Assembly: GCF_013141775.1 (NCBI RefSeq)
Contig: NZ_WHOB01000069.1
Span: 535,705 to 599,704 of the forward strand
Direction of reading: 5' to 3'
DNA from: Paenibacillus phytohabitans
Lineage (GTDB): Bacteria > Bacillota > Bacilli > Paenibacillales > Paenibacillaceae
DNA length: 64,000 nucleotides
Translations under genes and position numbers: made by a program
In this document: piece after piece, positions 1-8,734 of the stretch
Layout: the number at the start of each line of letters is the position of its first letter
Position numbering within the stretch: the first letter of the stretch is position 1
The notes under the pieces: model-generated
Databases searched by the model: none
What the model was told of the DNA's origin: nothing
The model's input: the letters and a program-made list of their open reading frames with translations, nothing else

Positions 1-199
1 AAGCAGCTTCATCAGCTACATGACTGAAGAACGAATCCGCAAGGCCGGACAGCTCTTGAAGAAGACGGAGCTGCAGATCCAGGAAATTGCCGTTCTGGTT
101 GGCTTTCCCGATGCGGCTTATTTCAGCAGCGTGTTCCGGAAATCGACTGGTACGACTCCGGTTCAGTACCGCTTGAACATGTCGGCTGCTTCAGAGTAA
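1..199 (+). CDS. AraC-family regulator, C-terminal fragment
   Basis: Only the last 65 codons of the gene lie in the window (reading from base 2 to the stop at 197-199). They encode the second half of an AraC/XylS DNA-binding domain: a helix with ERIRKAGQLL, the helix-turn-helix around IQEIAVLVGFPDAAYFSSVF, and the family signature FRKSTGTTPVQYR. It lies directly upstream of the FAD/ABC operon in the same direction, 36 bp before the next start, so it is a plausible activator of that operon. Whether it is a response regulator or a membrane-bound AraC protein cannot be seen. Confidence 0.9.
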   Translation, partial: SSFISYMTEERIRKAGQLLKKTELQIQEIAVLVGFPDAAYFSSVFRKSTGTTPVQYRLNMSAASE

Positions 200-235
200 G
201 GCCGATGAGCGTTGACAAGGGGGGACAAGGGTTCG

Positions 236-1096
236 ATGAAGATCATGGAACATACATTGCAAGCTCACTATAAGACACTAATCTGCGGAGCGACTTGCAG
301 CGGAATCGGAGCAGCGTTAGCGGCACCGGAGTCGACTCTGGTCGTCGAGCGGTCGGCAGCAGTAGGGCAAGAGTATATCGAGAGCTTCAACCCTGGACGG
401 AACGATGGGCCGATTCCGCTGTCCTCATTCGGACGCTCGTTCGTGCTGGAGCTCCGTCAGCGTAATTTGACCGGGGCCGCCTTAGAGCCGGTGCACCTGC
501 CGGGCCTTCATCCTGTTCTGTGCCGGAGACTGCTGGATGCCCGGGTTCAGGTGCTGCTCCTGACAGAGATTCTTGAGATCCGGCAGCTCCCCGCAGGCTT
601 CGAGGTTGATCTATTCAATGCATCCGGTCTACGTACGGTAACGGCCGACCGCATAATAGATACGACTACATGCCGGGTATCCCGTCCGGCAGAGATCCGT
701 CCGTCCGGGCGCAGCCTTAATGCGTATATTCACACCGGAATTGCAGATCAGGGCCTGCCTGCTGCCAGCGATCCCGGGGTGGAGTTCGTTCAAGGCCGTT
801 TCAGCGCAGAGCATATCGTCAAATGGACGCTTGCAGCAGACGACGATTGGCCTGCTGCAAGAAACGGTCTATTAAGCTATTGGCATACCCGTCCAAGCGT
901 ACTTCTCCCCTGGACAATTGCCGCCATCGCCTCCGTCTTCGATTGTGAAGTGCAGCGAGGCTTGCAGCTCGTCATGGACGGCTGGTTCTGGCTTCCGTCA
1001 AAAGGGTATGGGCACCCGGTTGAAGCTATCGATCAAGGCTATGTTCACCAAAAGAGATGGGAGGGAGCAGCAGATGGAGCACGCAGAAAGGTATAG
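236..1096 (+). CDS. Short FAD_oxidored-like protein (partial fold)
   Basis: 286 residues if started at ATG 236, which has AAGGGGGG at 217-224 and AAGG at 227-230 upstream; a TTG at 212 is in frame but lies upstream of these sites. The N-terminus (about residues 10-45) looks like a Rossmann beta-alpha-beta start, with CGATCSGIGAALA in place of a clean GxGxxG, and later a strand resembling the second FAD-contact motif (IIDTT, near 150). The C-terminal part of the usual PF12831-type fold is missing, so this is about half the family length. It overlaps the next FAD gene by 23 bp. It may be a separate subunit, an inactive companion, or a degenerating gene. No stop interrupts it. Function unknown. 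Confidence 0.7.
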   Translation: MKIMEHTLQAHYKTLICGATCSGIGAALAAPESTLVVERSAAVGQEYIESFNPGRNDGPIPLSSFGRSFVLELRQRNLTGAALEPVHLPGLHPVLCRRLLDARVQVLLLTEILEIRQLPAGFEVDLFNASGLRTVTADRIIDTTTCRVSRPAEIRPSGRSLNAYIHTGIADQGLPAASDPGVEFVQGRFSAEHIVKWTLAADDDWPAARNGLLSYWHTRPSVLLPWTIAAIASVFDCEVQRGLQLVMDGWFWLPSKGYGHPVEAIDQGYVHQKRWEGAADGARRKV

Positions 1097-2921
1097 CGGT
1101 GGCGTGGTCAACCATTCGTCCTTCGGGGGAGCTTATGCGGGACGCTATGATGTCATCGTAGCAGGGCTGGGAACAGCAGGAGCGATTGCGGCGATCACGG
1201 CGGCCAGGCAAGGGCTGAAGGTTCTTGGCGTAGAGCGTCTGCATGGCATGGGCGGTACAGGAACGGCCGGGGCTGTATGGAGCTATTATTACGGGTCGAG
1301 GGGCGGCATATCCGAGCCTCTGGATGAGCAGGTGTTAACGCTTGCTGCCGGATGCTTCACACCTTCGCAAGGCGTGAACGGAGAAGCCAAAATGATCGTA
1401 ATGGAGCAGGAAGTGATTCAGCTTGGCGCAGACCTCCGGTATGAGAGCACAATCACAGGAGTCCTTAGACGGGGCAAGCGCGTATGCGGAATCGAATGGA
1501 TATCCCCGGAAGGCCGATTCACGGCGGACAGTGAAGTCGTGATTGATTGTACGGGAGACGCGCATGTGTGCGCGCATGCAGGAGCGGGCATGTACTGCGG
1601 CCGCAAGATGGACGGCCAGCTGCAGCCGTTCTCGAACGTATGGCTGCAGCTGGAGAACGGACAGGTTAACTGCCGGCATACCGACTCGGGTTATGCCGAT
1701 CCGGGAGATGCGTTAGCTCTGTCGCAAGCAATCCTCACGTCCGCAACCGTCTCTACGCACCTGAAGGATACTTATACTGAGCGGGACCGCTGGCTCCGCC
1801 TTGCACCACTGACCGGAATCAGGGAAGGGCGGCTGATCGAAGGGGAAGCACAGGTGACACTCGAATGCGTCCTCAATGACATTCATACAACGGAGCCCTT
1901 GTATTATGCGTATGCGCATGTTGATCTGCACAGCAAGGATACCGCCTTCGAGAGCGAGGTGCTGCAGAAATGGAGCGTTGCCTGCAGCATGTGGGGACAC
2001 AAACTCTCCGTTCCGGTCCCGCTCGGCGCGCTCATTCCCCGAGGAATGGAGGGGCTGCTCGTCGCGGGCAGATGTCTGGCCGTCGATCATGACTTGGCCA
2101 CCTGTGTACGGATGAAACGGGATATGCAAAAAGCAGGGGAGGCTGCCGCCAATGCCGCCTATCTCTCCATAACCAGGAAAGTACCGCTCCGCGAGGTTCC
2201 TTATCCGGAGCTATCCGCGCTGCTCACCGCAACAGGCTGCTTGCAGGCAAGCGGTCACAATACGGGTCCGGCTTGGCTCGGTGCGCCGGAGAGCATCAGG
2301 GAAGGCATGTCCAGCGCGCATCCGGGGCTTTCGATCTGGTCGGCGGTTAGAATGGGTGGATCTATTCACGCTGCATTAAGAGCCTGGATGACACAGGTTC
2401 CTGAGTCTGACCTCAGTAAGCATAGTGCATTCGCACTTGCATTGCTTGGGTATGCCTCGTCCGCACCTGTGCTGAGAAAGCTCGCGCGCGTGAAGGACCC
2501 CTTCGTACCACAGACCCGCCTCGTCCATAAGCGCGGCCATGGGCGGGGCTATTCGGCGATTCTCCTGCTGGGACTGCTTGCGGACAAGGATGCGGCTGAC
2601 TTGCTGTATACCCTATTGGAAGAACCTGTAGAAGCTTTCCCGGACCCGGATGCAAGTGAAGCGTCGGAGACGCCTGCCGAAGTACACTTCCAATACGTCT
2701 CGTTCGCCGTGGCTGCCTTGGCCAGAATCGGGGACCGCCACTCGGATACGCGCTGTCCAACGGCCGAAGCTTATTGTAAGCTGCTGCACAGGAAGGACCT
2801 CGGATTTGAGGTCGCCCTGCCCGGTGCGCCTCACATTCCGTACGACATGCTCCCTAAAATCCGGTTGTGCATAGAACAAACAATCCTCCGCTGGGACATC
2901 GGACCGCTGTCCTGGAGGTGA
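1074..2921 (+). CDS. FAD-dependent oxidoreductase with HEAT-like C-terminus
   Basis: 615 residues from ATG 1074, which follows GGGAGGGAGCAG; an upstream in-frame ATG at 918 would overlap the previous gene by 179 bp and is unlikely. The dinucleotide-binding motif GLGTAGAIAA is near residue 30 and continues to an acidic strand end (GVERL). VIDCTGDAHVCAHAGAG and the late motif LLVAGRCLAVDHD are typical of FAD_oxidored (PF12831). Residues after about 440 form alternating helices (ALLGYASSAPVLRKLA, LLLGLLADKDAADLL, VAALARIGD) that resemble HEAT repeats. Cytoplasmic, no signal peptide. It precedes a sugar importer, so a sugar or sugar acid substrate is likely; the reaction is unknown. Confidence 0.82.
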   Translation: MEHAERYSGGVVNHSSFGGAYAGRYDVIVAGLGTAGAIAAITAARQGLKVLGVERLHGMGGTGTAGAVWSYYYGSRGGISEPLDEQVLTLAAGCFTPSQGVNGEAKMIVMEQEVIQLGADLRYESTITGVLRRGKRVCGIEWISPEGRFTADSEVVIDCTGDAHVCAHAGAGMYCGRKMDGQLQPFSNVWLQLENGQVNCRHTDSGYADPGDALALSQAILTSATVSTHLKDTYTERDRWLRLAPLTGIREGRLIEGEAQVTLECVLNDIHTTEPLYYAYAHVDLHSKDTAFESEVLQKWSVACSMWGHKLSVPVPLGALIPRGMEGLLVAGRCLAVDHDLATCVRMKRDMQKAGEAAANAAYLSITRKVPLREVPYPELSALLTATGCLQASGHNTGPAWLGAPESIREGMSSAHPGLSIWSAVRMGGSIHAALRAWMTQVPESDLSKHSAFALALLGYASSAPVLRKLARVKDPFVPQTRLVHKRGHGRGYSAILLLGLLADKDAADLLYTLLEEPVEAFPDPDASEASETPAEVHFQYVSFAVAALARIGDRHSDTRCPTAEAYCKLLHRKDLGFEVALPGAPHIPYDMLPKIRLCIEQTILRWDIGPLSWR

Positions 2922-2956
2922 AATATTCATGTTTAGCCGGTTAATTATTTCTATTT

Positions 2957-2970
2957 AGTAAGCGGTTGCA
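2957..2970 (+). promoter_or_regulatory. Candidate cre (CcpA) site
   Basis: AGTAAGCGGTTGCA matches the Bacillus cre consensus TGWNANCGNTNWCA at all but two constrained positions. It lies between the FAD gene and the solute-binding protein gene, 53 bp before the latter's start. Carbon catabolite control of the importer would fit. Sequence match only. Confidence 0.4.
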
Positions 2971-3022
2971 ACCCTTTATGATGAAGGGGTACAGCAATCA
3001 CACTTCACGGGGGGATTATGAA

Positions 3023-4447
3023 ATGAAGCGTTATAAAGGGTCCACACACAAGCGGGCTGCGCTGTTAACCATGTCGCTCGCCTTCGGCCTGCTGACGGCG
3101 TGCGGTTCCGGCAACGGGAACGATCCGGCAGCAGAATCGGCGGCAACGCCGGCGGGCAATACGCCTGCGGCGGAGAATACAGCAGAGCCTTCCAAGGAAG
3201 CAGCTATCGTCGAGATTACCGTTTGGGATAAGCCGGCGCCGGATGCCGCAACGAAAGCAGTCGCCGAAGAATTGCAGGCAAAGTTCGATGCTGCTTATCC
3301 GAATATCAAGGTCATACACGAGGATGAGACGCAGACGCCCGAGAAATTCCTGGCAGCGGTTGCGGGCGGAGAGCAGCCTGACGTGTTCCGGCCGTCGTTC
3401 CCCAAGATGCAGGAATACGTTCAAGCGGGCATTGTAGCGGATATTACCGATTTGATCAACGCTTCCCCTGATAAGGACCGCTTTATCGACGGCGCCTTCA
3501 ACATGGCTACACGGGACGGCAAAATCTATGGCGTACCTCTCTCAATGTATTCGACGGGCGTCTATTACAACAAAAAGCTGTTCGAAACTGCCGGAATCAC
3601 GAGCCTTCCCGCCACATGGGATGAATTCGCTGCTACGGCCAAGACCGTACAAGAGAAGAATCCGGGCACTATCGGTTTCGATATTCTCGGCATGGACTGG
3701 GGCGACTGGCACTTCGAGTATTACGTCTGGCAAGCCGGAGGAGATTTGACGGAGCTTCAGCCGGACGGAACGGTCAAGCTTAACTTCACTTCTGAGGCTA
3801 CCGTCACAGCCTTGCAGTATTACAAGGATTTGAAATGGACGCATAAAGTCGTTCAGAGCAATGTTCTCCAGTCTTTTGAAGAGAATAACAAGGACTTCTA
3901 CAGCGGGAAGTCGGCGATGATCCTCGGAGCATCCGATGCCTATAACACCTTCGTCGGACAGGGTATGGACCCGAGCGTAATCGGCTTCATGCCATACCCG
4001 GTCGGTCCTGCGGGTGTAGGCCCATCCCAGGTGGGCGGCAGCTTCTGGGCAATCAGCCCGTCGGCAACTCCGGAGAAGCGGCAGGCGGCTTTTGATTACA
4101 TTATGTTCATGTCCTCCAAGGAAGCCTTCGAGACCCGGCTGCAGTTCAATAAAGACAACGGGCTGGGAGTCAACCCGTTTACCGTCGTCAAAGACGTAGA
4201 CACATCCAATTATGTTGAAGGCATGCCCGCTGATTTCTTAAGTGCCATCCGTAAGGCGGCCGAAACGCAGCAATTGGAATATTATTTGAAGTCGAGTCTG
4301 AGCCCCTATGTGGTGAAGCCGATTCAGAAGGTGCTGCTCGATCAGAATGCTGATCCTTTGACGGAGCTCAAGGCGGCGGAACAATTGGCGCAGAAGGAAG
4401 TTATTGATAAATATAACACAGATATCCTGAGTCAATCCGGCAAGTAA
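3023..4447 (+). CDS. Sugar ABC transporter substrate-binding lipoprotein
   Basis: 474 residues from ATG 3023, preceded by ACGGGGGGATT; in-frame starts further upstream lack a site and would displace the signal peptide. A basic N-terminus and hydrophobic stretch lead to the lipobox LLTACGSG, with Cys27 as the lipid anchor, then a Ala/Glu/Pro-rich linker and a family 1 extracellular solute-binding domain (WDKPAPDAATK, PATWDEFAATAKTVQ, KSAMILGASDAY, SFWAISPSATPEKRQAAFDYIMF). It delivers oligosaccharide to the two permeases encoded directly downstream. Substrate not readable from sequence. Confidence 0.93.
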   Translation: MKRYKGSTHKRAALLTMSLAFGLLTACGSGNGNDPAAESAATPAGNTPAAENTAEPSKEAAIVEITVWDKPAPDAATKAVAEELQAKFDAAYPNIKVIHEDETQTPEKFLAAVAGGEQPDVFRPSFPKMQEYVQAGIVADITDLINASPDKDRFIDGAFNMATRDGKIYGVPLSMYSTGVYYNKKLFETAGITSLPATWDEFAATAKTVQEKNPGTIGFDILGMDWGDWHFEYYVWQAGGDLTELQPDGTVKLNFTSEATVTALQYYKDLKWTHKVVQSNVLQSFEENNKDFYSGKSAMILGASDAYNTFVGQGMDPSVIGFMPYPVGPAGVGPSQVGGSFWAISPSATPEKRQAAFDYIMFMSSKEAFETRLQFNKDNGLGVNPFTVVKDVDTSNYVEGMPADFLSAIRKAAETQQLEYYLKSSLSPYVVKPIQKVLLDQNADPLTELKAAEQLAQKEVIDKYNTDILSQSGK

Positions 4448-4466
4448 CCACAGATTACTGTTAAGC

Positions 4467-4498
4467 TGCCCGGGGTTTCCGGCAAGGAGATCCCGGCA
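4467..4498 (+). other. Intercistronic stem-loop after binding-protein gene
   Basis: TGC-C-CGGG at 4467-4474 can pair with CCCGGCA at 4492-4498 (seven pairs, one bulge), with no T-run after it. It sits between the binding-protein gene and the first permease. Similar stem-loops follow the binding-protein genes at 20578 and 34577; such structures commonly protect the 3' end of the binding-protein message or attenuate permease expression. The weakest of the three. Confidence 0.35.
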
Positions 4499-4524
4499 TC
4501 TATTCTTGTGCAGGCGGTGAAAAG

Positions 4525-5436
4525 ATGAAGCTCGAATCCAGTCCTCCCCTTAAGGCCCTTCCCGCCCCGCGGACCCGTTTCCGTATCCGGTGGACGCCGG
4601 TCTTGTTTCTACTGCCATCCATTATCGTCTTCATCGTGTTTAAGTATTATCTGATCTTCTCGGCCGTGCAAATCAGTCTATTTAACTACGATATCGTGAA
4701 TCCGCCCGGCAGGTTCGTCGGGTTAGAGAATTACTTCGTCTTTTTGCAGACATCGACGTTCTGGCTTGCGCTCAAGAACACCTTTATCATCTTCCTCCTG
4801 TCCGTCGCGTTAACCTTCTGGGTGCCGATCGTTCAAGCCATCTTCCTGAGCGAGATCCGCAAGGCGAACGGAGTGTACCGGGTGCTGTATCAGATTCCGA
4901 GCATTCTGCCGGTCGTGGCAGGCGCACTGCTGTGGAAGTGGATGTACAACCCCGACAGCGGGCTGTTCAATTACTTGCTCGGCAAAATCGGCCTTGGTCC
5001 CTACGGCTGGCTCAACGATATTAACATGACTAAGTTCGCTATTGTCCTTCCGGGGTTTTTCGCCAGCGGCGGAATCGGAGTGCTGCTCTACTATGCTGCG
5101 ATCAAATCGATCCCTGCAGAATTATTCGAATCGGCCAAAATCGACGGTTGCGGCCCCTGGCGCCGAATCCGGTCTCTGGTGCTGCCTAATATCCGCTTCG
5201 TAATCCTGATCCAGTTCATCTCGTTCATGTCCGGGGCGCTGCTTGCATTCGATAATATCTTCATTCTGACGAAGGGAGGACCTGCAGATGCTTCACTGGT
5301 CGTTTCCTTGCTCATTCAGCGTTCTGCCTTCGAACAATCGAACTTCGGGATGTCGGCTGCCCTGTCATTCTTCATGTTTCTGGTCATTGCCTTGCTGACG
5401 GTCATTCAATTCAAGCTGCAGAAGGAGGAGAACTGA
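4525..5436 (+). CDS. Sugar ABC transporter permease, MalF/UgpA type
   Basis: 303 residues with six predicted membrane segments, the first at about residues 28-50 (VLFLLPSIIVFIVFKYYLI). The EAA loop that contacts the ATPase reads ELFESAKIDGCGPWRRI, and FDNIFILTKGGP is the conserved MalF-type segment. It sits between the binding protein and the second permease; the next gene starts 6 bp after its stop. No ATPase gene is in this operon, so a shared MsmX/UgpC-type ATPase is expected to energise it. Confidence 0.93.
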   Translation: MKLESSPPLKALPAPRTRFRIRWTPVLFLLPSIIVFIVFKYYLIFSAVQISLFNYDIVNPPGRFVGLENYFVFLQTSTFWLALKNTFIIFLLSVALTFWVPIVQAIFLSEIRKANGVYRVLYQIPSILPVVAGALLWKWMYNPDSGLFNYLLGKIGLGPYGWLNDINMTKFAIVLPGFFASGGIGVLLYYAAIKSIPAELFESAKIDGCGPWRRIRSLVLPNIRFVILIQFISFMSGALLAFDNIFILTKGGPADASLVVSLLIQRSAFEQSNFGMSAALSFFMFLVIALLTVIQFKLQKEEN

Positions 5437-5441
5437 TCCTT

Positions 5442-6767
5442 ATGAAATCTAACCGCATCTCTGAGCGAGGTGAGAAGGGACTAAGGTTCACCTCCTATGC
5501 TGTGACGATATTGTTTCTCTTGTTCGGTACGCTGCCACTCGTATGGCTGTGCCTTACTTCCATCATGGACAACGAGTCGATTCAATCGGCTACGCCCAAA
5601 TTCATTCCGGACGTGCCTCACACGATTACTGTTACATTAGATTTCACGGGCGCAGACAGCGGGGATGAGACCTTCTATAAGAAAGAAGCAATGGAGGCGA
5701 TCTGGTTCCCCTGGGCATCCTTAATCCGCAACAATATCGGTGAGATTATCGTGAACGGGACGAGGGACGGCCAGCAGCTGTTCCGGGCCAAGGCCACTTC
5801 GGCGCAATTCTATGTGGGCCAGATGTCGATTGTTCCTACCCGCGTCGTCAACGATCAGGTGATGAAGCTTAAGCTGCCCACCATCGCAGAGCGGAAACTG
5901 AGTGATTTCGAATGGTACGGCCCGGCCTCTAAGCCGGCCAAGGCTACGGCACCCTCCTCTGACCATGAGGTGGCGAAGCTCTACCGCGACTTCTTCGTGT
6001 CCCATGACGTGTTAGCCGGGAAAATAACGAGTGTCGGGCATTCCCGCAATAAGCTAAGGCTGTTCGACAGCTTCGCCAGCCTGCAGCATATAGCGCTTGG
6101 GAAAGCCGGGGATCTCGGGTTCTACCGTTACTTCATCAACAGCGGAATGGTCACGTTCACCGTCATCATCTGGCAGCTGGTCTTCGCGGGTATCGGCAGT
6201 TATGCCTTGTCCCAGCTCATCCGCAGCAGCCGCCTGAGATTCTTCCTGTTGATGTTCTTCCTGGCGACAATTATGATTCCCGGGGTATCGATCCTGATCC
6301 CGCAATATATTCTCATCAAGAACCTGCATCTAAGTGACTCCCTGTGGGCCATCATCCTGCCGCATTTCGCCTGGGGCTTCGTAATCTTCCTGTTCAAAGG
6401 CTTCTTCGATCAGCTGCCCAAGGAATTGCTTCAGGCGGCCCGAATTGACGGTGCTGGTGAACTCAGAACCTTCTTGAAGATTGTCGTTCCCATGTCGATC
6501 CCTGTATTCACCATCGTGGCAGTCATGACCTTCGTGCCTGTATGGAATGAATTCATGTGGCCCTACATCGTAACGAAATCGCCGGAGCATTGGACCTTCC
6601 CGGTCGCGATGAACGATATGCAGCAGACGACCAACCGCAATACCATCGTCCGGCCGAACCTGATCAGTGCGAGCGGCGTCCTCTCGCTGATTCCGCTGCT
6701 GATCTTGTTCATATCCACACAGCGTTTCGTGGAGAAAGGGATTAATTTCACAGGAATTAAGGGCTAA
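5442..6767 (+). CDS. Sugar ABC permease, MalG/UgpE type, with large inserted domain
   Basis: 441 residues, against about 275-300 for the family. The first membrane segment is near residues 18-40. It is followed by some 170 extra residues (about 50-220) that begin PHTITVTLDFTGADSG and look like a soluble beta-rich domain, then the usual five remaining membrane segments. The EAA loop is intact (ELLQAARIDGAGELR), and VWNEFMWP and the C-terminal FVEKGINFTGIKG are typical. The insertion falls between TM1 and TM2 and should face outside the membrane, where it could contact the binding protein or substrate. Start ATG 5442 follows AAGGAGGAG. Confidence 0.92.
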   Translation: MKSNRISERGEKGLRFTSYAVTILFLLFGTLPLVWLCLTSIMDNESIQSATPKFIPDVPHTITVTLDFTGADSGDETFYKKEAMEAIWFPWASLIRNNIGEIIVNGTRDGQQLFRAKATSAQFYVGQMSIVPTRVVNDQVMKLKLPTIAERKLSDFEWYGPASKPAKATAPSSDHEVAKLYRDFFVSHDVLAGKITSVGHSRNKLRLFDSFASLQHIALGKAGDLGFYRYFINSGMVTFTVIIWQLVFAGIGSYALSQLIRSSRLRFFLLMFFLATIMIPGVSILIPQYILIKNLHLSDSLWAIILPHFAWGFVIFLFKGFFDQLPKELLQAARIDGAGELRTFLKIVVPMSIPVFTIVAVMTFVPVWNEFMWPYIVTKSPEHWTFPVAMNDMQQTTNRNTIVRPNLISASGVLSLIPLLILFISTQRFVEKGINFTGIKG

Positions 6768-6793
6768 TAACCACTTGAAGGAGCAGAGGATAA

Positions 6794-8719
6794 ATGGAAA
6801 GCTATGAGGTTGTCATATACGGAGCAACACCCGGCGGAATCGGTGCAGCGCTCGGAGCGGCGAGGCAGGGCCGGCGGACCTTGCTTCTGGAACCGACAGA
6901 TCATCTGGGCGGAATGCTGACCAGCGGACTAGGCAGAACCGATATTCTCTCTCTTGAAGCCTCCGGCGCCGTATTCCGTGAATTTGCCGGCCGCGTACAT
7001 GCTTATTATCGTGACCGGTACGGCGAAGAATCCGCGCAGGTCCAGGATTGCAATAGCGGATTATTCTTCGAGCCGTCCGTCGCTCAGCATATTCTGCAGG
7101 AGATGACACGCAAGGAAACGCTGCTTCACATTCAGCTGTGTGCAGAGCTGAAGGGTGTCCGGGTAGAAGGCACTCAACTGCTGGCGATTCGGGTACAGAC
7201 GCATGCTGGCGAACAGGAATTTGTCGGCAAGGTATTCGTGGACGGGACTTACGAGGGGGATCTGGCGGCGATGGCAGGTGTTCCTTACCGGCTGGGACGC
7301 GAATCCCGGGAAGAGTGGAACGAGGAGTATGCCGGCAGGCTCTATATGAACTTCGATGAATCGAAGGAAGTGTATCCCGGCAGCACCGGCGAAGGGGACG
7401 ACCGGATACAAGCGTATAATTACCGGCTGTGCCTAACCCGGAACCGGGATAATTTCATTGCTTGTACCAGACCGCCGGGGTATAACCGTGACGAATATGC
7501 CCTGCTGGCAAACGATGTGACGGAGCAACGGGTCAAGTCTATTGGGGATGTGCTTAATATGCTGGCCGTGCCGAACGGCAAGACAGACAGCAATAACCAC
7601 CATTACTGCATGTGCTCGACGGATCTTCCGGAGGAGAATACGGCTTATGCCGATGGGGATCGCAGGACAAGGGAGCTATTCGCGAAACGCCAGAAGGAGT
7701 ATATTCAGGGGCTGCTGTGGTTTATTCAGCACGATGAGGAGCTGCCGGAGGACTTTCGCAAAGAAGCATTAAGCTGGGGGTATGCGGCGGATGAATTTAC
7801 CGCTTACGATTATTTCCCGCCGCAGCTATATGTGCGTGAAGCCAGAAGGATACAGGGAGAGTACACGTTTACAGAAAATGATGCACGACTCGCTCCCGGT
7901 CTAGCACGTGCGCCGATTCAATTCGACAGCATCGCGATCGGGGATTACCCCATTGATTCTCATGCCGTGAAGAAACGGGAGCCCGAAGGTCAAAACAAAG
8001 CGCTTGAGGGCTTCCTCGGCCTCAACTGGCTGTCTGAAATCTATCAGATTCCCTACGGTGTTATAGTCCCGCAAGCTATTGACGGATTGCTGGTACCGGT
8101 CGCCGTGTCCGCCAGCCATATGGGCTTCGGCACCCTCCGGATGGAGCCATGCTGGATGCAGCTCGGCTTGGCGGCCGGCATAGCCGCAGACCTTGCCATC
8201 ACTAGGAACACAGATGTGCGTCTTGTGCCTGTCGATGCACTGCAGATCAGCTTGCTTGATCGGGAGCAGCGGATTACTTACTTCGAAGATGTTGCCTGGG
8301 ATCATCCGGCAAGGCAGGCCGCGGAATACTTGGGAACAAAGGGGTTCTTCACTGCTTATGCTGCCGGATTAGACGATCCAATGCCGTTATCCGAAGCCTC
8401 CAGACTGATTGCATGGGCACGCAGCTTACCCGGATGCCGCAGCCTGCCTGTACTTCCGGCGACAGACAACCTAATTCCGGTTGGTACAGATATGGGGCCA
8501 AGGCTGCCCCTGGAGGAAGCCGGACCGCGGGAGTACTGGCATGAACGGCCGCTGCTAACCGGGGCGATGACGGCGAATTGGATACAGGTTGCATTAAGAG
8601 GGCTTGGCCTCTCCGCCCGGGAGGACCCGCTTATAGAGCTTAGCCGGGAATCCAGCATCACAAGAGGGACGTTTGTGTCCAAGCTGTATGAGCTTATCCG
8701 TGAGGTTCAGCAAATGTAG
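6794..8719 (+). CDS. FAD-dependent oxidoreductase (FAD_oxidored family)
   Basis: 641 residues, cytoplasmic. N-terminal VVIYGATPGGIGAALGAARQG is a Rossmann motif of the GxTxxG variant common in this family, followed by LLLEPTDHLGGMLTSGLG, the FAD-contact segment with the GGM motif. KVFVDGTYEGDLAAMAGVPYRLGRES is the characteristic mid-domain motif. YVREARRIQGEYTFTENDA and IPYGVIVPQAIDGLLVPVAVSASH match the family's C-terminal half. Some database members are labelled xanthan lyase, but this is not a lyase fold. It ends the importer operon before the SGNH gene, so a sugar-derived substrate is likely. Reaction unknown. Confidence 0.88.
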   Translation: MESYEVVIYGATPGGIGAALGAARQGRRTLLLEPTDHLGGMLTSGLGRTDILSLEASGAVFREFAGRVHAYYRDRYGEESAQVQDCNSGLFFEPSVAQHILQEMTRKETLLHIQLCAELKGVRVEGTQLLAIRVQTHAGEQEFVGKVFVDGTYEGDLAAMAGVPYRLGRESREEWNEEYAGRLYMNFDESKEVYPGSTGEGDDRIQAYNYRLCLTRNRDNFIACTRPPGYNRDEYALLANDVTEQRVKSIGDVLNMLAVPNGKTDSNNHHYCMCSTDLPEENTAYADGDRRTRELFAKRQKEYIQGLLWFIQHDEELPEDFRKEALSWGYAADEFTAYDYFPPQLYVREARRIQGEYTFTENDARLAPGLARAPIQFDSIAIGDYPIDSHAVKKREPEGQNKALEGFLGLNWLSEIYQIPYGVIVPQAIDGLLVPVAVSASHMGFGTLRMEPCWMQLGLAAGIAADLAITRNTDVRLVPVDALQISLLDREQRITYFEDVAWDHPARQAAEYLGTKGFFTAYAAGLDDPMPLSEASRLIAWARSLPGCRSLPVLPATDNLIPVGTDMGPRLPLEEAGPREYWHERPLLTGAMTANWIQVALRGLGLSAREDPLIELSRESSITRGTFVSKLYELIREVQQM

Positions 8720-8734
8720 TGAGGGGGTATGTTT

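Noticed and set aside
918..1073. N-terminal extension of the FAD gene at 1074
   Set aside because: It would overlap the previous gene by 179 bp, has no family similarity, and a good binding site precedes ATG 1074.
6794..8719. Annotation as xanthan lyase, seen for some relatives
   Set aside because: The sequence has a Rossmann FAD-binding fold, not a lyase fold; the label is probably transferred from neighbourhood.
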